Below are positions 1-8,862 of a DNA stretch of 54,259 bases, piece by piece (positions within the stretch are counted from its first letter, which is position 1; every line of letters begins with the position of its first letter). Source of the DNA: JACVCK01 sp041940385. GTDB lineage: Bacteria > Planctomycetota > Phycisphaerae > Phycisphaerales > UBA1924. The position numbers and the translations under genes are program-made. The notes beneath the pieces are model-generated. The model made no database searches. It saw nothing but the letters and a program-made list of their open reading frames with translations, and was not told the origin of the DNA. The stretch lies in the NCBI GenBank assembly GCA_041940385.1, contig JBGTSD010000010.1, forward strand, positions 1-54,259, written 5' to 3'.

Positions 1-1
1 C

Positions 2-304
2 GACGGCGCCGCGACGAGCCAGTTCGAGAACCACCTGCGCGCCATCCTCGGCTGGCCGCTCGGTTCGTGCGCGCCCCGTGGCCTGAGCGTCATGTTCAAC
101 CTCATCGGTAGCGCGCCGCCCATCGGCGGGCTGCTGAGCGACCCGCACGTGCGCCTGCATCTCTACGGCAAGTCGCCCCGCCCGGGCCGAAAGATCGGGC
201 ACGCGACGCTGGTGGACGTCGACGAACACGTCCTGCACGCCCGGGCCGCGCACGCGCGAGCGCTCATCGAGCGCTCGACCGTCCTCAGCGACGGCGCCGC
301 ATAA
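2..304 (+). CDS. purK: PurK C-terminal fragment (5-(carboxyamino)imidazole ribonucleotide synthase)
   Basis: This is the last 100 codons of a gene that begins before the window. The reading frame starts at base 2 and ends with TAA at 302-304. The translated tail contains TSQFENHLRAILGWPLG, then MFNLIG, then LHLYGKSPRPGRKIGHAT. These are the conserved C-terminal blocks of the ATP-grasp enzyme PurK, which makes N5-CAIR from AIR, ATP and bicarbonate in purine synthesis. The RPGRKIGH block is the most diagnostic. The 3' end overlaps the convergent gene at 285-2375 by 20 bases. Only the C-terminal domain is visible, so the ATP-grasp active site cannot be inspected. Confidence 0.93.
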   Translation, partial: DGAATSQFENHLRAILGWPLGSCAPRGLSVMFNLIGSAPPIGGLLSDPHVRLHLYGKSPRPGRKIGHATLVDVDEHVLHARAAHARALIERSTVLSDGAA

Positions 305-2375
305 GCGCCAGCGTCCCAGCCATCAGCGACCATGCGCTCGCCGGCGCGGGAATCTCCGCCACAGTGAGACGCAATCGGTCCTGGAGATACTCCGCCTCGA
401 AGCGCAGGCCCGGCGAGATGTACAGCCCGACGATGGATTCGAAGCCGCCCTCGAGGCCGCTGTAGAAAAGGATGTCGAAGAAGTCGCCGAGCATCGGCTC
501 GAAACCGTCGAGCGTGCGGATCTTCAGCCGTCCCGCGCCCGCCTCGCCGTCCGCATCGTCGAACGTCACCACCCCCTCCACGACGACCGGCGCGAAGTCC
601 GTGCCGGGCGTCGGTCCGCCGATCTGCATCAGCATCCGCGCGCGCTCGCCGATCGTCAGCGCACCGCCGACAACGATCGACGCGCTCGGATCGCCCGAAC
701 CGCGCTGCGTGTTCTCCGTCAGCGCCATCCCGCCGGGATTCTCCACGATGAGCTGGCCGAGCACCGTGAGATCGCCCTGCGTGGTGAGCTGCCGGCCGTT
801 GCGCAGCGTCAGCCGCCCCGTCGTGTCGATCAGGTTGAGCGCGTTAAACGCGTCCACGCCGTCGGTGTTCTCGATGACCGACCCCACGCCGTCGAGCGTC
901 ACGCGGTTGCCGAGGGTCTGCACCTCGGCGTTCGAGGCCCGGAGCGTGCCGCGGATGTCGAACTCGCCCTCGAAGAACTCCCCGTTGTCGAAGTTCGTGA
1001 GGACGTTGTTCTCATCAACCTCGAAGGTCGATCCCGCCCCGACCGTCAGCAGGCCGCCGTCCTCGACGGTGAAGTCGCCCGCCTGCATCGTCGTCGCGAA
1101 GGACAGCCCGTTCTCGACCGTGAGCGCGCCGCCCGAATCGATCATCGCGAAGTTGCGCAGGCCGCTCGCGTCGTTCTCGTCCACGATCGCCGCGTCCGCG
1201 CCGTCGAGCGTCACGTTGGTCGCCAGCGACACGATGTCCGCGCCGTCGTAGCGCAGTGTGCCGGCGATCGAGAACTCCCCGCCCGCCAGCTCGCCGCCCG
1301 TCTGGTTTCCGAGCGCGCCGCCCACCTCGAACGTGCTCGCCGCGCCCACGCGCAGCATGCCATCGTTCTGGAAGCCGCCGTCGGTCGTCAGGTTTGCTCC
1401 CGTATCCACCGTCAGCATTCCCGCGGCGCCATTCGTCTGGATCGCATCGAGCGACGCGAACGTCGAGCCCGCATCGCGCAGCGTCACCATTGTCTCGTTC
1501 GTCAGCACATCCTGACCGACGAAGTTCAGCGACGAGCCGCCGGAAACCTCCCACATCCCGCCGGAAAGCGTCCCCGCACTGAGGTTCGTCACCACGCCGT
1601 CAATGTCGAGCGCCCCGCCCTCCACGCGCAGCGCGTTGTTGTTCGTGAACTCGACCCCCATGATCGTCGTCGCCCCCGCGGCGCCCGCGTTGCGCACCAC
1701 CACGCCGTCGTTGACGAACTGCTCCGCGCCGCCGACGCCGTCGTCCAGCAGCGTCTGCGCGCTGTTGATCGTGAACGTCGTCGCCGAACCGACGGTGATC
1801 GATCCGCCCTGCAGGAGACGGATGTCGCCGCTGCCGTTCCACTGCGCCGTATCGCCCTGCAGCAGCAGCGGCGTGTCGCACAGATCGTCGCAGATGTCGC
1901 TGTCGAAGACCAGCGAATCGAGACTCGTCACCGAACCTACGCCCTCGAACACCGAGTTGCGCAGCGTCGCCTGCCCGCCGATCTCCAGCGTCCCGCCGGC
2001 GCCGCCGGCGAACACTACGGGCCTGCTCGTGAGTCCGTCGAAGAGGAAGTCCCCCTCGATGACGAGGTCGTTACTCGTCAGATCGAGCGTGGGACGGCCG
2101 AGCGCCCGGCCCACGAGATCCAGGCTCGTGATGGTGATCATCTGATCGAGCGTGACGATGTAGTCCGCCTGATCGACGTCGATGAACACCGCGAACGTCT
2201 GCCCGCCGCCGTTGTTCGGGAACACCGGGTCGGTGCTCCAGTTCATCGCGTCAGTCCAGTTCCCGTTCATCCCGATCCAACTCGAGACGATCGGCCCCGC
2301 CGATGCGAGCCCTGCGCATGCTCCCATCGCCGCGGCCAGGCGAAGGCCGGCGCAACAACTCATCCTGCACATCAT
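285..2375 (-). CDS. Secreted beta-helix-like repeat protein with PEP-CTERM-type tail
   Basis: A predicted exported protein of about 696 residues. The ATG at 2375 is chosen because a GAGGAGAG ribosome site lies 5 bases upstream. The open frame runs back to 2471, but that would place the signal peptide internally. The N-terminus has a Cys-containing hydrophobic signal segment ending near GLASAG. The body is a long series of imperfect repeats of the type GGxLTVENG, ITVGSATTF and GxxFEVGGALGN, rich in Gly, Asp, Asn, Val and Thr, as in autotransporter-like or filamentous beta-helical proteins. The tail is PAPA, 13 hydrophobic residues, then RRRR at the very C-terminus, which is a PEP-CTERM-like sorting signal. 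No catalytic motif was recognised, and a surface structural or adhesive role is only inference. Confidence 0.8.
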   Translation of the reverse strand: MMCRMSCCAGLRLAAAMGACAGLASAGPIVSSWIGMNGNWTDAMNWSTDPVFPNNGGGQTFAVFIDVDQADYIVTLDQMITITSLDLVGRALGRPTLDLTSNDLVIEGDFLFDGLTSRPVVFAGGAGGTLEIGGQATLRNSVFEGVGSVTSLDSLVFDSDICDDLCDTPLLLQGDTAQWNGSGDIRLLQGGSITVGSATTFTINSAQTLLDDGVGGAEQFVNDGVVVRNAGAAGATTIMGVEFTNNNALRVEGGALDIDGVVTNLSAGTLSGGMWEVSGGSSLNFVGQDVLTNETMVTLRDAGSTFASLDAIQTNGAAGMLTVDTGANLTTDGGFQNDGMLRVGAASTFEVGGALGNQTGGELAGGEFSIAGTLRYDGADIVSLATNVTLDGADAAIVDENDASGLRNFAMIDSGGALTVENGLSFATTMQAGDFTVEDGGLLTVGAGSTFEVDENNVLTNFDNGEFFEGEFDIRGTLRASNAEVQTLGNRVTLDGVGSVIENTDGVDAFNALNLIDTTGRLTLRNGRQLTTQGDLTVLGQLIVENPGGMALTENTQRGSGDPSASIVVGGALTIGERARMLMQIGGPTPGTDFAPVVVEGVVTFDDADGEAGAGRLKIRTLDGFEPMLGDFFDILFYSGLEGGFESIVGLYISPGLRFEAEYLQDRLRLTVAEIPAPASAWSLMAGTLALMRRRR

Positions 2376-2467
2376 GGGCGCTCTCCTCTGGATTAACCCC
2401 GACGAAGGGCGTCGTGGCCCCATGGACCGAACCCCGAACTCCAAACTACCCACGCGATCAGCGTGAT

Positions 2468-5149
2468 TCAATCAATTTCCTCCGCCAATCGAGCCCTGCA
2501 CGCGTCCAGCTCCTGCCGCACCACGCGCACGGCCCGCGAATCGGCGGCGCCGCCCTGCTCCGCCGCCAGCGCCTCGTACCGCGCGAGCGCATCCAGATAC
2601 AGCCCGACCGCCCGCTCCAGCCGCTCGCGCGCCCGCTCCCCATCGGCCTCGTCGGCCGCTCGACGCAACGAGAGCTGCGCCTGCTTGTAGATCGCCAGCG
2701 CGAGATCGCGCCGATGCTCCGCCGTCGGGTCCGTCGCGACCAGTTCCTCGCGGACGTCGCGCGAGCGCGCGAACGTCGTTTCCGCGTCGTCGAGCCGGCC
2801 GAGATCCCGCGCCTCGTTCGCGACCTTGTTCAGGCAGAGCGCGAGATCCCGGCGCGCCGTGAGATTCGACGCATCGCTCGAAGCCAGCTCCTCCGCGATA
2901 TCGAGCGCATCCCGATACGCCGTGAGCGCCGTCTCGTGCGCTCGCGCCGCCAGCGCGTCGGCGCCCTCGTCTCCAAGCTTCTCCGCGACCCGCTCGTAGC
3001 CCTTCGCCATCCACATGCGCGCCTCTCCCGCCGCATGTCGCGACGCGAGCAGCCCCCGGCGCAGGGCGCCGCTCGCGGGCTGCGAGGCGCTCATCGACGC
3101 GAATCGGTCGATGGCCTCGCCCGCGACGCCTTCCGCTCCTTCGAAGCCCGAGATCGCCCGCTGAAAGGAAGCCCGCGCCGTCGGCGCATCACCGCCATCC
3201 GCCGCGCGAATGCCGCGCTCCATGTCCAGCCGGGCCGCGAGGATCATCGCCGAGACCAGGCGTGTCGACGCCGAGGCCAGTCGAGTCGCCGACTCCTCGT
3301 CGCGCGCCGCCCTCGCGCTCCAGAACTCCACCAGCGCGCCCAGTCGCTCCGCCGACTCCAGAAGCAGCGGCGCCCCCTCGCCGTCTCCCTCGCGATCCGC
3401 CCCGATCTGCCCCAGCAGCGCCGCATAGTCCTCCGCGGCTCGCGCCCGATCGCGCGCCAATCGCTCGCGCGCCTCCGCATCGCCCGCCGCGCGCGACATC
3501 GCCCGATCAAATTCGTCCAGCGACTCGCCGAACGTCCCCGCCGCCTCGTCGCGCTTGCCCTGCAGTCGCAGGATCGACGCTCGATCCGCAAGACTCCCCG
3601 CGTACGCGCCGATCACCATCGCGTCCGTCGGCGCTGCGGCGAGCAGCTCCGTGCGCACCCGCATCGCCTCCGCGTAGCGCTCGGCCGCCTCCGCCGTGTC
3701 GCCCACCGATGCGCCCGCGTTCCCACTCAGGAGGTCGCCCAATCGCTCGTTCGCGTCCGCCCACTCCGCGAGGAACTCCGGAGTCGCGTCCGCGCCCGGA
3801 CGCACGACGTCGAGATACTCCCGCGCCTTGCGCAGCACCAGCTCGCGCGCCGGCGTGGCGCCGCGAAGGTCCGCGATCGACTCGTCGATCTCGTACATGA
3901 ACGTCCGCGCCAGCCCGCGCACCGCGTCGAAGTTCGTCTCCGCGCGCTGCCGCGCCGCCGCCTCCGCCTCGCGCGCCGCGGCCGCCTCCTCGTACCGTGC
4001 CTCCGCCAGTCGCTCGGCTTCGGTCGCGCGCGTCCAGAGCGCCGCCATCACGATCGCGAACACCACCAGCGCCACGAGCGCCGCCATCGACGCGCTCGCC
4101 TGCCACCGGTATCGATTCAGCGTCTTGGTGATGACGTACCAGCCGCTGTCGCGCTTCGCCTCGATCGGCTCGCCGTCCAGATACCGCTGGATGTCGCGAC
4201 CCAGTTCGCCCGCCGACTGGTACCGACGCTCGCGCTCCTTGCTCAGGCACTTCAGGACGATCGTCTCGACTTCGTCGTTGATCCGCCGCCGCACCGTGCT
4301 CGGGCGCGCCGGCTCGGCGCGCAGGATGTTGTCCAGCACGTCGCGCATCGCGCCCACGACGCGATACGGAAACCGCCCGCCCGTGAGCATCTGGTACAGC
4401 ACCACGCCCAGCGAGTACACGTCGGTCCGCACGTCGATCTTGTCCGGCTGACCCTCCGCCTGCTCCGGGCTCGCCCACGGCAAGCTCCCGATGAACTGCC
4501 CCGTCACCGTCATCACCTGCGCGTGCGGCTCGCTCGTCACCTCGCCCGTCGCGATCTTCGCCAACCCGAAGTCCAGCACGTGCGGCTCGCCCGCCGAATC
4601 GATCCGGATGTTCGAGGGCTTCAGATCGCGATGGATCACGCCCTTCAGGTGCGCCACGTTCATCGCGTCGCACACCTTGAGGAACAGCCGCAGCGTCGCC
4701 CCGATGTCGTGCTCTCCGCTCGACATCCAGGCGTCCAGCGTCTGCCCCGAGATGTAGTCCATCACGTAGTAGAACTGCCCGCCCGCGACGCCCGAGTCGT
4801 GGATCGCGACGATGTTCGGATGCTGGAGCTGCCCGAGGATCTCCACCTCGCGCTCGAAGCGCGCCCGCCCGCGCGATCCGGCGCTCATCACACCCTCGCG
4901 CAGCACCTTGATCGCGACCTTGCGCTTCGTCGCCTTCTGGATCGCCTGGTAGACGACGCCCTGCCCGCCGCGATGGATCTCCCGCAGGATCTCGTACCCC
5001 GGGAACGCGCCCGGCTCGGGAAGCCCATCGCCGCCCCCCACCACCGCCGAGCCCGACCCGCCGCCGGGAGAACGCGCCTGCGCTCTCGCCGCGGCGATCA
5101 GGTCGTCATCCCGCCCGTTCCCGCCCGAGTTGACCGCGTCGTCACTCAA
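2468..5149 (-). CDS. Membrane-anchored Ser/Thr protein kinase with helical-repeat C-terminus
   Basis: An 893-residue Hanks-type kinase. Residues 1-50 are a Gly/Ser-rich linker. The kinase domain spans about 52-325, with the glycine loop RGGQGVVY (60-67), VAIK with catalytic Lys81, HRDLKPSN with Asp175, and DFG at 193-195. A single membrane segment follows at about 351-372, then a coiled-coil-like Ala/Glu/Arg stretch, then about 500 residues of helical, probably TPR-like, repeats. The start is TTG at 5149, with GGAGA about 9 bases upstream. The gene lies 59 bases downstream of a sigma-factor gene on the same strand, an arrangement common in planctomycetes, so kinase and sigma factor probably share one signalling pathway. 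The kinase should face the cytoplasm. Whether the repeat region lies outside depends on topology, which was not tested. Confidence 0.93.
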   Translation of the reverse strand: MSDDAVNSGGNGRDDDLIAAARAQARSPGGGSGSAVVGGGDGLPEPGAFPGYEILREIHRGGQGVVYQAIQKATKRKVAIKVLREGVMSAGSRGRARFEREVEILGQLQHPNIVAIHDSGVAGGQFYYVMDYISGQTLDAWMSSGEHDIGATLRLFLKVCDAMNVAHLKGVIHRDLKPSNIRIDSAGEPHVLDFGLAKIATGEVTSEPHAQVMTVTGQFIGSLPWASPEQAEGQPDKIDVRTDVYSLGVVLYQMLTGGRFPYRVVGAMRDVLDNILRAEPARPSTVRRRINDEVETIVLKCLSKERERRYQSAGELGRDIQRYLDGEPIEAKRDSGWYVITKTLNRYRWQASASMAALVALVVFAIVMAALWTRATEAERLAEARYEEAAAAREAEAAARQRAETNFDAVRGLARTFMYEIDESIADLRGATPARELVLRKAREYLDVVRPGADATPEFLAEWADANERLGDLLSGNAGASVGDTAEAAERYAEAMRVRTELLAAAPTDAMVIGAYAGSLADRASILRLQGKRDEAAGTFGESLDEFDRAMSRAAGDAEARERLARDRARAAEDYAALLGQIGADREGDGEGAPLLLESAERLGALVEFWSARAARDEESATRLASASTRLVSAMILAARLDMERGIRAADGGDAPTARASFQRAISGFEGAEGVAGEAIDRFASMSASQPASGALRRGLLASRHAAGEARMWMAKGYERVAEKLGDEGADALAARAHETALTAYRDALDIAEELASSDASNLTARRDLALCLNKVANEARDLGRLDDAETTFARSRDVREELVATDPTAEHRRDLALAIYKQAQLSLRRAADEADGERARERLERAVGLYLDALARYEALAAEQGGAADSRAVRVVRQELDACRARLAEEID

Positions 5150-5208
5150 TGCGCACCGTCTCCGCTGGCGCCCTGGTTCCCGAGGTCAGCGACAACCGTC
5201 CACGCCGC

Positions 5209-5826
5209 TCACGAGCCAACCGAGAAAAACTGCGACGCCGACCCCAGCTCGTCCTTGAGCCGGTCGTGCGCCCGGGCCCTCAGCATGAACATCGCCCCCT
5301 GCGACCGCCCCAGCTCGTTCGCGACCTCCTCCGCCGACCGGCCCTCGAGGTCGTACATCCGGATCACCTTCTGGTAGTCCGGCGGAAGCGACTTGAGCGA
5401 CTCCATCATCGCTCCCACCGCCTCGCCCTTCGCCACGTCGCGGCTCGGCGTCGCCGTCGTCACCCCCAGCACCTCCACCAGCGCGACGAACGACTGCTCC
5501 GCGGTCGGCGAGTGCACCCGCCGGCGCGGATTCGGCCGCTTGTCGGCCTCGAGGCCTCGGATCGCGTCACGCAGGTTGTTCTCCGCGATCCGCCGCAGCC
5601 ACGCGACAAACGCCCCCGGCCCCGACGGCTTGAAGTCCCGAATGCGCAGGAACGCTTCGAGAAACGTGACCTGGAGCACGTCGTCCGGCTCGAGCATCGA
5701 CCGCCAATGCGGACTGATCTTGCCCATCAGGGACGCCCGGACATCGGGCGCGGCCAGCCGCAGCGCCTCCGTGAGCGCTTCCTCGTCGCCGGCGACGGCC
5801 TTCTCGACCTTGTCCTCGGGAACCAT
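5209..5826 (-). CDS. ECF-type RNA polymerase sigma factor
   Basis: A 205-residue sigma-70 family protein. Region 2 lies at about 45-95 and contains EPDDVLQVTFLEAF, a form of the DxxQExF core-binding motif. Region 4 lies at about 137-192 and contains LPPDYQKVIRMYDLEGRSA followed by a helix-turn-helix EEVANELGRSQGAM. There is no sign of a fused anti-sigma domain. ATG at 5826 is preceded by an AAGGGG ribosome site. It is the first gene of an apparent two-gene unit with the membrane kinase. Planctomycetes often pair such sigma factors with Ser/Thr kinases instead of a classical anti-sigma factor, which is the likely logic here, but the promoters it reads cannot be told from this window. Confidence 0.92.
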   Translation of the reverse strand: MVPEDKVEKAVAGDEEALTEALRLAAPDVRASLMGKISPHWRSMLEPDDVLQVTFLEAFLRIRDFKPSGPGAFVAWLRRIAENNLRDAIRGLEADKRPNPRRRVHSPTAEQSFVALVEVLGVTTATPSRDVAKGEAVGAMMESLKSLPPDYQKVIRMYDLEGRSAEEVANELGRSQGAMFMLRARAHDRLKDELGSASQFFSVGS

Positions 5827-5901
5827 GACGAGACCCCTTCGAGGGCATTCCCCAGAACCAGTGTACCCCAGGGGTCAACCGCCGCTCGCTAGCCTGCACG
5901 C

Positions 5902-7164
5902 GTGAACGAGGCGGACATCGTCATCGTCGGCGCCGGAGCGGCGGGGCTCATGGCGACTATCTGGGCCGGCCGCACGCGCCCTGGCGCGCGCATCATCGCG
6001 CTCGACGGGGCACGCACGCTCGGCGCGAAGATCCTCGTCGCCGGCGGCGGGCGCTGCAATGTGACCCATTTCGAAGTGGACGAACGCGCCTACGCCGGCG
6101 GCCCCCGCCCCACCATCAAGCGCGTTCTCCGACGATTCGACGTCCCCCGCACCGTCGCGTTCTTCGAGGAACTCGGCGTCACGCTGAAGCGCGAGGAAAC
6201 CGGCAAGCTCTTTCCCACCACCGATCGCGCCCGCGATGTGCTGAACGCCCTCCTCCGCGCCGCCGCCGACGCCGGCGCCGAGATCCGCTTCCCCTGGCGC
6301 GTCGCCGAAATTCGCCGCGATGGCGACGCGTTTCTTATTCGCCAGGACGGCGCTGCGGAGCCGGAGATCCGCGCCCTGCGGCTCGTGCTCGCCTGCGGCG
6401 GAAAGGCCCTTCCGAAGACGGGCTCGGACGGCGGCGGCTACGAACTCGCCCGCGCCCTCGGCCACTCGATCACCGATCGCGTCTTCCCTGCCCTTGCGCC
6501 GCTCCTGCTTGAACAGGGTCACTTCCTGACCGAGTTGTCCGGCGTCGCCACACCCGCGACGGTTGAGGTCCGCAGCGGCACCGACAAGCGCCTCGCGTCG
6601 TTCACCAACTCCTTGCTCTGCACGCACTTCGGACTGTCTGGTCCGGCCGCGCTGGATGTCAGCCGCTTCTGGACCGATGCCCACGGCGCCGACTCGGCGT
6701 CGTCGCTCGTCATCAACTGGCTCCCCGGCGAGACCCCCGAATCCCTCGATCAGCACCTCCTCGCGAACGCCGCCGCGACGGGTTATCGGACGCTCAAGCC
6801 CCGGCTCCCTGAACGTCTCCTCCGGGCGCTTCTGGAAACCGCCGGAATCCACCCCGGGGAGCGGGTTTCCGACCTGACCCGCGAACGCCGCAGAGCGTTC
6901 GTGCACGCCGTCACGGCGCTCCCAGTTCCCATCATCGGCGACCGCGGCTTCACCTACGCCGAGGCCACCGCGGGCGGCATCCCCCTCGACGAGATCGAGC
7001 CGGGGACCATGCGGTCTCGGGTCTGCCCCGGTCTTTATCTCTGCGGCGAGGTCTGCGACGTGGACGGCCGAGTCGGAGGGTTCAACTTCCAGTGGGCCTG
7101 GGCGAGCGGGCACATCGCCGGCGTCGCCGCCGCGCGGGCGGAGGCCGGGGCTCCCGCGTCTTGA
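5902..7164 (+). CDS. BaiN/HI0933-family NAD(P)/FAD-dependent oxidoreductase
   Basis: A 420-residue flavoprotein of the HI0933/YhiN/BaiN family. The Rossmann motif VIVGAGAAGL starts at residue 7. The family-specific AKILVAGGGRCNVTH is at about 42-56. The C-terminal FAD-binding block is GGFNFQWAWASGHIAG. The start is GTG at 5902, which places the dinucleotide-binding motif at the usual distance from the N-terminus. Family members are soluble and their physiological substrates are mostly unknown. Some act in bile acid 7-dehydroxylation, which is not a reasonable assumption here. It is divergent from the sigma-factor gene across a 75-base gap, and nothing nearby suggests a pathway. Confidence 0.9.
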   Translation: MNEADIVIVGAGAAGLMATIWAGRTRPGARIIALDGARTLGAKILVAGGGRCNVTHFEVDERAYAGGPRPTIKRVLRRFDVPRTVAFFEELGVTLKREETGKLFPTTDRARDVLNALLRAAADAGAEIRFPWRVAEIRRDGDAFLIRQDGAAEPEIRALRLVLACGGKALPKTGSDGGGYELARALGHSITDRVFPALAPLLLEQGHFLTELSGVATPATVEVRSGTDKRLASFTNSLLCTHFGLSGPAALDVSRFWTDAHGADSASSLVINWLPGETPESLDQHLLANAAATGYRTLKPRLPERLLRALLETAGIHPGERVSDLTRERRRAFVHAVTALPVPIIGDRGFTYAEATAGGIPLDEIEPGTMRSRVCPGLYLCGEVCDVDGRVGGFNFQWAWASGHIAGVAAARAEAGAPAS

Positions 7165-7369
7165 CCGAAACTTCAACAGGACTCTCCCGGGGATTCCGGC
7201 GGGGGCGTCCTACTGTTCGACCCCGTCGCATCGAGCGATGACGGGTGAAAACCTGTCGAACACTCGATTCCTGCTGGATTTCCGCTATTCTGCCCACCCG
7301 ACCTTCCGGATTCGTCCGTAAGCCGCGCCCGGCCCTCAGGCCGCGCCCATCGCCCGCCCGCCCACAGCC

Positions 7370-7708
7370 ATGAAGTACGTCAAGATCGCACTGATTGCGT
7401 TGGCGCCGATCGTTCTGGCGATCGGTCTCTACGCGTTCGTGACCTCGGGTGGACCCGACCTGAAGTCCTCATCGCCGTTCGTGGATGTGCGAACGGGCAA
7501 GATCGAGCGCCTGCCGCTCCATAGCGATCGCACCCGCGTGATCCCCGCGTTCGCGGAGGACGGCGAGCGGACGCTGTTCCCGGTGATCGAGTCGCCGGAC
7601 GGCGGATGGATGATCGTCGAGCGTTACCAGCCGGTGTTCACGCAGCGCTTTGGCAAGCAGGACGGCTTGCGCGTGGACGCCACTTCGTTCGCGGTTCTGG
7701 ACGACTGA
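7370..7708 (+). CDS. Small membrane-anchored hypothetical protein
   Basis: A 112-residue protein that I do not recognise. Residues 4-25 form a hydrophobic segment (IALIALAPIVLAIGLYAFV) that is either an uncleaved signal anchor or a signal peptide. The remaining 85 residues are polar and would lie outside the cytoplasm. There is no cysteine-based lipobox. The gene ends 22 bases before the pseudopilin gene at 7731, which suggests an operon and perhaps a joint role at the envelope. The acidic end (VLDD) and compact beta-prone sequence (TLFPVIESPDGGWMIVERY) point to a small folded domain, but no family can be named. Confidence 0.72.
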   Translation: MKYVKIALIALAPIVLAIGLYAFVTSGGPDLKSSSPFVDVRTGKIERLPLHSDRTRVIPAFAEDGERTLFPVIESPDGGWMIVERYQPVFTQRFGKQDGLRVDATSFAVLDD

Positions 7709-7730
7709 GCGAAAGCAAGGACCAACGACC

Positions 7731-8777
7731 ATGAAGCATGCCGGAATGACCCGAGCGACCAGAACAATGAAGCGTGGATTCACCCTGATCGAGCTCCTCG
7801 TGGTGGTCTCGATCATCGCGCTGCTGATCGGCATCCTTCTGCCCGGCCTGGGGCGCGCGAACAAGCTCGCCAAGACGACGGTCTGCCTGTCGCAGCAGCG
7901 CGGCATGGGGCAGAACTTCGTCGGCTGGTCGAACGACAACGACGACCTGGTCCCCGGCGTCAACGCGCCGCGCAACCTGCTGATCCACAACAACGCGCAG
8001 AACGCCGCGCTCCCCCAGATGATCGCGGATCCCTACGCGCCGACGCAGTCCTACGACTGGATCACGCCGATCATGGCGAATGACTCCGTGTCGCCCGAGC
8101 GTGAAGCCCGGTTCTTCCAGGCGTTCAACAACTATGCCTGCCCGGAGCAGGACCTCGAGGTCGTCGTGTACGCCGGCGGCTCCGATCCCGGCGGCATGCG
8201 GGCCGACGAGTACCTGGCGCGCGACCGCTCGGTCCGCCCGCTCGGCCCCAGCTACCTGATGAGTCTGTACTTCCAGCTCGGCGGACGCGACATCTATTCC
8301 GGCGGACTCGGCGGCTACACGTTCACGCAGATCGGCAGCAGCGTCGCGCCGGCGATCAACGGCACCGCCGTGATCCCCGCGAACTACCGCCCGAAGATCC
8401 CGCTGGTCGGCGATCCCTCCCAGAAGATCGCCTTCGCCGACGGCTTCCGCTACATCGACGACGACTCCGGCCTTGTCGACGTCGACGCGTCCTTCGCGCC
8501 CAGCTACTACGGCGCGTTCACCTCCGGCGGCGCCATGTACTCGCGCGAAGTGTCCTACGGCTCCAACTACTACGCGCCGCGCCGTCCGCAGCTCGACGCG
8601 TCCTACCGGCACGCCGGACAGCTCAACGCGGCGTTCTTCGACGGGCACGCCGAGACGCTCGAGATGGCCGAGTCGCGCAACCCCTCGCTGTGGCTGCCCT
8701 CGGGCTCGCGCTGGGTCGGCGGCGACGCGATGGAGGAGTGCTTCTCCTACTACGAGGAAGGCGAGACTGTGAACTGA
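7731..8777 (+). CDS. Pseudopilin with H-X9-DG domain (DUF1559-like)
   Basis: A 348-residue protein with a type IV prepilin-like N-terminus. Gly16 precedes FTLIELLVVVSIIALLIGIL, so prepilin peptidase should cut before Phe17, with Glu21 at position +5. Near the C-terminus, His294 is followed nine residues later by Asp304-Gly305. This is the H-X9-DG signature of a pseudopilin family greatly expanded in planctomycetes and verrucomicrobia. ATG at 7731 is used because AAGGA lies upstream. ATG at 7767 would leave a 3-residue leader and is the alternative. It is separated by 26 kb from the secretion operon at 34800-46630. Its function is unknown beyond being an inner-membrane, periplasm-facing pilin-like protein. 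Confidence 0.9.
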   Translation: MKHAGMTRATRTMKRGFTLIELLVVVSIIALLIGILLPGLGRANKLAKTTVCLSQQRGMGQNFVGWSNDNDDLVPGVNAPRNLLIHNNAQNAALPQMIADPYAPTQSYDWITPIMANDSVSPEREARFFQAFNNYACPEQDLEVVVYAGGSDPGGMRADEYLARDRSVRPLGPSYLMSLYFQLGGRDIYSGGLGGYTFTQIGSSVAPAINGTAVIPANYRPKIPLVGDPSQKIAFADGFRYIDDDSGLVDVDASFAPSYYGAFTSGGAMYSREVSYGSNYYAPRRPQLDASYRHAGQLNAAFFDGHAETLEMAESRNPSLWLPSGSRWVGGDAMEECFSYYEEGETVN

Positions 8778-8779
8778 TC

Positions 8780-8796
8780 CCCGCGATCGCGGGTTT
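8780..8796 (+). terminator. Possible terminator after pseudopilin gene
   Basis: The self-complementary run CCCGCGATCGCGGG followed by TTT lies directly after the stop codon of the pseudopilin gene. The stem is short and the U-tract is only three bases, so it is a weak candidate. Confidence 0.35.
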
Positions 8797-8862
8797 CGTG
8801 CAGCGAACAGAACAAGTCCTCCCCGAGCGTCGGGGCGGCGACGGAGATCGAGAGGAGAACCG

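Noticed and set aside
2303..5377. A 1024-codon open frame on the plus strand opposite the kinase gene
   Set aside because: The product is Arg/Pro/His-rich low-complexity sequence with no domain, whereas the minus strand encodes a complete kinase. It is a high-GC shadow frame.
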